NCBI GenBank assembly: GCA_001414485.1
Contig: LLEY01000037.1
Location: 186,001-250,000, forward strand
Source of the DNA: Calycina herbarum
Lineage: Eukaryota > Ascomycota > Leotiomycetes > Helotiales > Pezizellaceae
Direction: 5' to 3'
Length of the DNA: 64,000 nucleotides
Notes under the pieces: generated by a model
Told to the model about the DNA's origin: nothing
Databases searched by the model: none
Seen by the model: only the letters and a program-made list of their open reading frames with translations
Made by a program: the position numbers and the translations under genes
Part shown: one piece after another, positions 57,561 through 64,000 of the stretch
How positions within the stretch are numbered: the stretch's first letter is position 1
Layout: each line of letters begins with the position of its first letter

Positions 57561-57699
57561 TATTAAAAGGTCCTACGAATTCCTTAGTAGCTGTAAGCGG
57601 GCGTAGTATAGTATTCCTATACGAACTCCTTTATATATAAGCTAGGGACTTATAATTTCCCTTTTATATACTAGTTATAACCTTTATATATATTCTAGA

Positions 57700-58754
57700 T
57701 TTTATCTATCTAGATGTCGTTCGTTGCTACTATTTCGTATATAGTAGGTACTAAGTCTTTATTCTTAAGAGTTTTTAAGATTATAATCTTCTTATATTCT
57801 TTATTTCCCTTATATCTAGGTTTCTAGCTAAGAGTATTAGCTTAAGTATTTAACGTTTCTTTTATATATTAAATAATAATATTAAATCCTTCTAATATTT
57901 CTACCTATTTAGCTAACTATCTAGTTATAAGTTCCTTAGTTATTATAAATGTCTTAAGGTTCTTATAGTTAGATAGAATTATAACCTAGTATTTTACTAA
58001 CTATAAGTAAATTCTCTAGTATTCTAAGACTAATACTATAGTAAGTAATTCTATATTAAAGATACTATAGTTTTATTATACTAGGTTAAATGTTTTAGAA
58101 TAATATATAATAAGTATAAGTTTTCCTTTTCTATTTAGTTATAAGTAAATTACACTTACTAATATATCTAAGGCGTCTATTTTAATTATACTTAGTTTTT
58201 CTATATTAAAGTTATATAGAATAGGTTTTTCTATAAACCTTACTTTAATCTTTTAAAAAGTATTCTTAGCTTATTTATTCTAAATAAATTTAATAGCTTT
58301 CTTAACTAGTACTGTTATTAGTTTAGTAATCTTTATATAATCTTATATAAATAGATAGTAGAAGTTTATAAATCTAAGGAAGGACTATATATCTTTTATA
58401 TTCTCTAGTAACTTCTAGTTTAAGATATCTTAAATCTTTACTAGATCTCTTTCTATTTTTCCTAAGCTAATACCTATCCTAGGAAAAGTATCTAAGTTAC
58501 TCTAAACTCGTATTTTAAGAGTTTTAACTAAGAGTTTACTTTTATAAGTTATTATAAAACCTCTTTAATATATCTCTTATATTCTTCTTCTTTTTCTAAG
58601 AAGATTAAGATATTATCTAGATAATAGATTACTATTACTCTTAAAAGATCTCTTAAAATATTATTATTTTATCTCTAATATATAGCTAGTATATTATAAA
58701 GTCTAAATAGTATAACTATATATTTATAAAGGCTTAATAATAAAGTAAATACTA
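57700..58754 (-). pseudogene. RT palm and RNase H remnant of copy B, left part
   Basis: Minus strand includes the RT catalytic box as IYYLDNILIFLEKEEE (about 58,600-58,635), where family members have YLDDIL: the second Asp is Asn. Further down come SLGKIERDLVKI.DILNWKLL.. and INFYYLFI.DY, the thumb region, then RNase H. The front of RT lies at 60,618 onward, beyond the Fot1 insertion. Confidence 0.82.
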
Positions 58755-60615
58755 ACGTAGTATACTAGGACCTCGTGATTATCAGGACCTTGTGAATTTT
58801 TTCCTACTCTACTACTTTAAAATATAATAAAACTACTATAATATATTAAATTAATTAAAACTACTCGGAATCTAATAAACTAGATATATCTACAACTTCT
58901 TAACACGTCCGCGTATTATAACCAGTTTTTCTATAAGTACTACAACGTCGTTGAGTCGTTTATCCTTCATCTTCTCTACCCTCTCTAGAGCGCTTATTAC
59001 GTCGAACCTGCTCCTCTGTATTCTTCTAGGCTAATCCGTCCTATATATCCTCTATAGTAAGTGCACCTTCTTCTTAGACACGGGTATTTTTAGCCCTCCG
59101 GCGTTTACTAAGGGCTTTATTTACTATTCGAAGTATACAGACCTCGGCTAATAAGAGGGTTACCTTATAGGTTAATTACTCTATACCTTTTACTAACAAA
59201 GCGATTGTCTAGAAAATAGGTGTTAGCGAGCTTCCTTAGTAACGAGTAATACGATCCTTAACAAGAGTTGATTACGAAAGAGCTTTAGAAGGGTTGCGAG
59301 GAGTCTAGGAGACCTAAGGGGTGGCGTTGGCAGAGAGGGGTCCGGTAGGTATAGGAGTCTATAACTTAATATTAAGCTTTGAGATTACAGTCTAGGGTTC
59401 TAGAGGCACTAGACTAGCTCCACAGAACCCAGCTTTAGCGTTTTAGGTTGTTATTAACTGGTTGTAGGCTATGTAAAACGTAAGAAAGAACTCGACTTTA
59501 GTAATATAGTTTATATAAGCCTTAATAAAGGTCTCGATTTAACGCCTATATATACGTTTAAGAACACTAAAGCACCTAACGTCGAGTAGCTAGGTTAGAT
59601 GAGACGAATAAGGAGGTAGGCAAAGAGTAATAATGTTATATAACTTATAATACTCTTGGAATACTGCTGATTTATAACTCTTATACCTATCTAGAACTAA
59701 CATTTGATATAGCCCTTTTATATAACCACGAGTATACTTATCGAAGTGTTCTAGCTATTCTAAGCCTGTCTCATTATTGGTCTATCTATTACTAGTTAGT
59801 TTAATAACCTAGTTGTTAGGAAGACCGCCCTTAGTATACTAACTAGTAAGGTGATTTTTCTCTTAAACTACTAAGAATAGAGGGATGCTTAAACCCTCTC
59901 TATTAATATAGACAATTGTTATAGCCTATTCCCGATTGCCTAGCTAGACAGCCTTACCTCTGCCACGTTGATCAGCGTATGTAATAACTATTCTAGCGTA
60001 GATAACACCTATTATAAAACCAGTCTCGTCAAAGTTATAGAAATCGTAGTCTTAGATCCTATATTTTGTCTATATATTCTCTACTAGTCGAAACCACACG
60101 CTAATTAGCTTAGGATCTTCGTATAAGGCCCTTTAGAAATCGTAAACGCGATTAAAACGCGTCTTTAGTTTTAGACGTCGTTATACAAATCGTTATACCT
60201 AGTTCTTTCTAACGCGTTATCCTCTACACGACTCGAGTATATAATTTGCTATATCTTCTACACCACCTAGCCGGGGCGCAAATCCTCTCGTATCTAGATC
60301 AAGTATATTTTAAATAATCACCTCCTCTTCTATTATAGTTATTTTATAATTTGCTGGCCAGCGTTCGCTAAGAGTAGTTCGACCAGCTATTCTATCGGTA
60401 AGTGTAGAATAAGGGACTCTATATAGCTTCGCAGCTTTACTACGGTTTATTCGTTTAGATAATCGAATAGCTTCGATAGCTAGGATAATTCGAGCTTCTT
60501 AGGTTTAAGATTCTATTAGATAGTTGTTAAGAAAACACGTGTTAAAGTTAGAGGTAGTAGAGTAGGGAAAAAATTCACGAGGTCCTGATAATCACGAGGT
60601 CCTAGTATACTACGT
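58755..60615 (-). mobile_element. Fot1/pogo DNA transposon, copy 2, full length, inserted in the chromovirus RT
   Basis: 1,861 bp with inverted ends ACGTAGTATACTAGGACC.. of about 58 bp, nearly identical (left 58,755-58,815, right complement 60,615-60,555), flanked by TA on both sides (58,753-58,754 and 60,616-60,617). Each end carries a doubled AGGACCTCGTGA. Removing the element restores a continuous chromovirus RT. The minus strand encodes a decayed DDE transposase: FDETGF (60,015-60,040), VLDRYKSYKS (D2), LPPYSSHL..LLDVRCF (D3) and a C-terminal zinc-knuckle-like tail. Confidence 0.92.
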
Positions 60616-60617
60616 TA

Positions 60618-63600
60618 TCTTTTATTCACCTCTAACTTTTATTTATATAAGTTTATAAGCGTTTTATTAATCTAATTTCGTAAATCGTACTACCTTACCT
60701 AACTTATCTTATAAGTATTAGCTAGGTAGTAGCAGATAAGCGTTCTTAACTATAGTATAATTTACTTCTTAGTAATTAACATATACTCTCTCTTCTAAGT
60801 TGTTTTTTTTCTTAATAATAAGTATATTTAAGATAATTAGCGACTTAGATCTTCTAATATATCTCTTCTTAATACCTTCCTTTATATAACTTTCTATTCT
60901 CTATAGGCTTTTCTAGTTATATAACCGAAGCTTCTACTTCGAGAGGTAATAACTCTCTTTTAATTTAATCTTATAATCCTATAAGCAATGTTCTAGTAAA
61001 GCTTACAAGTCTTCTAGGTTTTCGAATAAAGTCTTAAATTCTCTATACTATATAGGTATTTTATTATTAGCTTTCTTACTAACCTATAGAAGACCTTAGG
61101 CAAAGTGTCCTAATACTTTAAAAAAGGTAGCGCTAACCTTGTTCTAGCCTTAAAGTTATAAACGTAAACCTATATATTTATATTAACTAAAAGTTATTAT
61201 TCTAGCTTTCTAGTCGATTTCTAGATTATATTCTTAAATCTATAATATACTAAGTATTACTTCCTTACTTCTTATTTTAATAATATTAAATTATATATCT
61301 AAATAGTATCTTTTAATATTAACTTTTATTAGAATAGTTTATTAATTAATAATCTTATTTTAATATATAATATCTATTTTATTAACTACTCTTAGTCGAT
61401 ATAGTCTTATCTCTTTAATTAGAACGTTTAGCTTCTCTTAAGCTATTAAGAAGATAAAGTTACCTATTACTCTTAAGTCTATTATAACTTATAACTTTTT
61501 CCCTCTTATTTCTATAGTTATTACTAACTATCTTTCTCTTAAAGTAGCGTTTAATTTTACTTTAATATATTAAACTTTAAAAGATTAATTTTCTTAATTA
61601 TAATTCTTTCTCTTCTTATTCTTATATTATAGAAAGAATCTTACTCTTTCTTTATTAGTATATACTACCTTATATACTAATCTATGTTCTATAATTCCTA
61701 TAGTTTTAGGAATTCCTCTTATAAATCGCTTTAGTATTTATTTATAATTATATTAGATCTATTTATAACTAGTTTCTAAGATAGCTTTTATTAACTATAG
61801 TTCTCTTATATATAAATAATCTAAAGTAGCTTTTAGTATACTTATCTCTAGTTTTATATAATAAACCTTAAATATATAGTCCTTTAAATTCTTTTCCTTA
61901 ACTATCTAAATCTAAGACTAAGAAAAGAATACTACTTCTTTATTATTAGATAAAGCTACTTTATATATCTAATAATATTCTACTATTCTAATAAGTTCTA
62001 GTAAAATTCCTTTAAATCGTTTTTATAATAACTAATCTAAGGTTAGACTTAGTTTATATTATATCTATTATACTATTGTTTCCTAAATTGTTTCTATAAA
62101 CTATAGTTCTTCTATTAATAGATAGTATAATTCTTCTAGTTCTGTTTTAGCCTATCTAGTTATATTAAGCTCCTTTCGCTCCTAGAATAGTATACTAAAT
62201 AGTTATTATAAGTCGTATTTTCTAAATACTAGCTTATTATTTCTAATTAATATAACTATAATATATTATTTAAATTCCTTTAGTATAATATCTTTAAGTA
62301 GTATTCTAAAGAAAGAGGTTTTAATTCGTCTCTTAAATCCTATTAGAACTTACTATATCTATATACTAATTTTCTCTAAAATATTATATATTCTTTATAT
62401 ATCCTCTACTTTAAAGTAGCTAGGTTTTTTAATAAGTTATTATTTATATTCTAGTTCTTTCTCTTTAATAGTTTTCTATCTAGTAATTAGACTAACTAGA
62501 GTTATTATTTCAGGGTTATTACTTATAACTATATACGTTGTTAAGATAGTTAGATTAACTTCTTATATTATATAAGGACTCTAGAAGTCTAGTTTCTAGT
62601 TATTAATATATATCTATTAATTTCCTTATTTAAAAGTTCTAAGAAAAGCCTAAGTTTCTCTAACTTTAGAGTCTTTATTTTTTATTTCTTCTTCTAAACT
62701 AGAAGATAAGTCTAATATCTCTAAAGAACTAGTTAATAGTAGTAATTCGTATTCTACTTAAAAAGGTTACTTAGATTCTATTATTAATCGTATATTATAA
62801 TATTCTTTAAGAAATAGATCTTTATTATTATTAGTATCTTATATACTACTAATTCCTTTATTATTTTTAATCTAGGTTCTATATCCTCGTACTTTAAGCT
62901 CCTTATCTATAAGTTTAATATAATTAGTTAAGGCTACCTATTATTAAATAGTAGTATTAATTTATTTCTTTCTCTTAGAGTCTTTCTTCTTACTATACTT
63001 ATTTACTCTATAACCTAGTAGGCTATAATTATAATATAAGTTCTACTTATATCGACGATTTCGCTCTTCCTAGGAAAGTCCTCCTTTCCTTAGAAAGGTT
63101 TTCTTCTATATAGCGTTTGCCTTCTTACTATATTTATTAGTATAAGAGTGCTTCTACTTCTCTAACTCTTTACTCTTTTCCCTATACCTAGGGTTACTCT
63201 TTCTAAATTTATATAAGCGGTTATCTAGCTAGACGACTTCCTTAATTATACCTATAATAGTTAAGAATTATATATTCTACTTAGCTATTTCCTTATAAAT
63301 ATATACCTTTAATCCTTTATAAAAGAGTTTTATAAGAGTAATAGTATCTTATTCTAACTTCGTTCTATAATATTAGAATTCGTTAGTATAATCTATTACT
63401 AATCCGGTTTAGTATAACTCTAAAAGTTTATATATAGCTGTTTAGATTATATCGAAGTTTCTAAAAACTTTCCTAATAGTTGCCTTAAATCCTCTCTAAG
63501 ATTTAAATATAATCTTAGTTAATTCTATCTTTCTATCTTTATCCTTATTCTTAAAGAAGTTCTCTAAGTATAGCTAGGCCTATTCTAATACTAATCCTCT

Positions 63601-63955
63601 AAGGTAGGAGATAGTAAAGATAGTTCGTAAGTTATAATTACCTTTGAACTTATTAAAGTTAAAGTTAAAATAGATATCTATTTAAAGAAGGAATAAGTCG
63701 AGTTCCTTTTACTTCTTATAATATATATCTAGTATCTTAACTTTAATAGACTTAAGTACTTTAACCTTATAGAGCTCAGAGGCGTCTAGTATACTAATAT
63801 TGTCGTCGTTCCTAGTTAACTATATACTAGCAGGTGTTCTTCTAGTTATACTTCTAGATATTCTTATAACGTTAACTCGACTAGTATTCAGGCTAGCTGC
63901 TATAGCGGGGGTTACTAGAGCTATAGCGACTGAACTTCTAAGTAGGTACTTAAAG
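60618..63955 (-). pseudogene. Gag, protease and RT front remnant of copy B
   Basis: Minus strand from 63,955 down: a gag region with a knuckle reading LYYNYSLLGYR (about 63,040-63,010; CxxC cysteines changed to Tyr), followed by KKKDSKRKK, then protease and RT front (about 61,500-60,618). No frame remains open. Boundaries of protease and RT are inferred from order only. Confidence 0.7.
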
Positions 63956-64000
63956 TATAACGAAACTTAAATAAACTAAACAAAGATAACTAAGTCTCGA
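63956..64000 (-). repeat. Start of the second LTR of chromovirus copy B (cut by window end)
   Basis: 45 bases starting tataacgaaactta that match 55,392-55,436 with three differences. The rest of this LTR is outside the window. Confidence 0.85.

Larger units (their letters stand above)
42850..64000. other. AT-rich RIP-mutated transposon block
   Basis: From about 42,850 to the right edge the DNA is dominated by A and T with excess TA dinucleotides (tatag, taata, ctata) and long ORFs vanish: only one frame above 60 codons is found in 21 kb, and that is itself a transposon fragment. Recognisable elements fill most of the block. TGG, CAG and CGA codons of the element proteins appear as TAG/TAA/TGA, i.e. 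C:G to T:A changes. This is the signature of repeat-induced point mutation in ascomycetes. 42,850-44,102 and 47,443-47,738 belong to unidentified decayed repeats. Confidence 0.9.
55392..64000 (-). mobile_element. Ty3/gypsy chromovirus family 2, copy B, runs past the window end
   Basis: The left LTR (55,392-55,854) and the beginning of the right LTR (63,956-64,000) share 42 of 45 visible bases, the differences being mostly C/T-type. On the minus strand the order from right to left is gag (zinc knuckle near 63,030), protease, RT, RNase H, integrase, chromodomain, polypurine tract (aagaaggggatag), LTR. It is the most complete element here, at least 8.6 kb including a 1,861-bp Fot1/pogo insertion in its RT. 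All frames are broken by RIP-type changes. Confidence 0.9.

Noticed and set aside
42850..64000. CRISPR-like or satellite array in the AT-rich block
   Set aside because: Repeats found are LTRs, transposon ends and small tandem units; there is no regular repeat-spacer pattern. A centromere or subtelomere cannot be judged from this window.

Overview
The window looks like a filamentous ascomycete (Pezizomycotina; a leotiomycete is my guess, not proven). Genes carry short introns of about 47-160 bp with GT..AG ends and CTAAC/CTGAC branch points. Families include ENV7-type kinase, DUF6536, DUF6594, an F-box protein, an NRPS-like adenylate-forming reductase and a secreted GH43. The repeats carry the strong C:G to T:A decay typical of repeat-induced point mutation (RIP).

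Positions 1-42,850 form a normal-GC, gene-bearing compartment with unrelated neighbours and no obvious operon or biosynthetic cluster. In order: the 3' end of a CxxC/CxxC protein; NADP-isocitrate dehydrogenase; a secreted beta-lactamase-like protein; an ENV7/STK16 kinase; a self-processing S58 aminopeptidase; a small secreted eight-cysteine protein; a coiled-coil protein; a broken adenylate-forming reductase; an F-box gene with a frameshift; a large-loop membrane protein; the clamp-loader subunit RFC2; a secreted GH43 glycosidase; two small genes sharing a possible barrel domain; a heavily disrupted DUF6536 membrane-protein gene; and a DUF6594 gene. A 456-bp non-autonomous element with hAT-like ends and an 8-bp target duplication lies beside the DUF6536 pseudogene.

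From about 42,850 to the right edge the sequence turns AT-rich, TA-dinucleotide-rich and almost free of long ORFs. It is a nest of RIP-decayed transposons: an internally deleted chromovirus (44,108-47,437) with two 242-bp LTRs and a GTATC target duplication; an LTR plus pol remnant of a second chromovirus family (47,739-49,582, minus strand); a truncated Fot1/pogo transposon; a Tad1-like LINE (plus strand); and a nearly complete minus-strand chromovirus (55,392 to past the window end) with a full 1,861-bp Fot1/pogo copy inserted in its reverse transcriptase. None of these elements keeps an intact long coding frame.

The gene side also shows decay: three of the larger genes near the boundary or near repeats carry frameshifts or nonsense codons. 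No RNA gene or CRISPR array was recognised, and I saw no convincing new enzymatic system. The most unusual items are the hAT-like element, the nested transposons with transition-only decay, the two-gene small-domain family and the secreted cysteine-rich protein.
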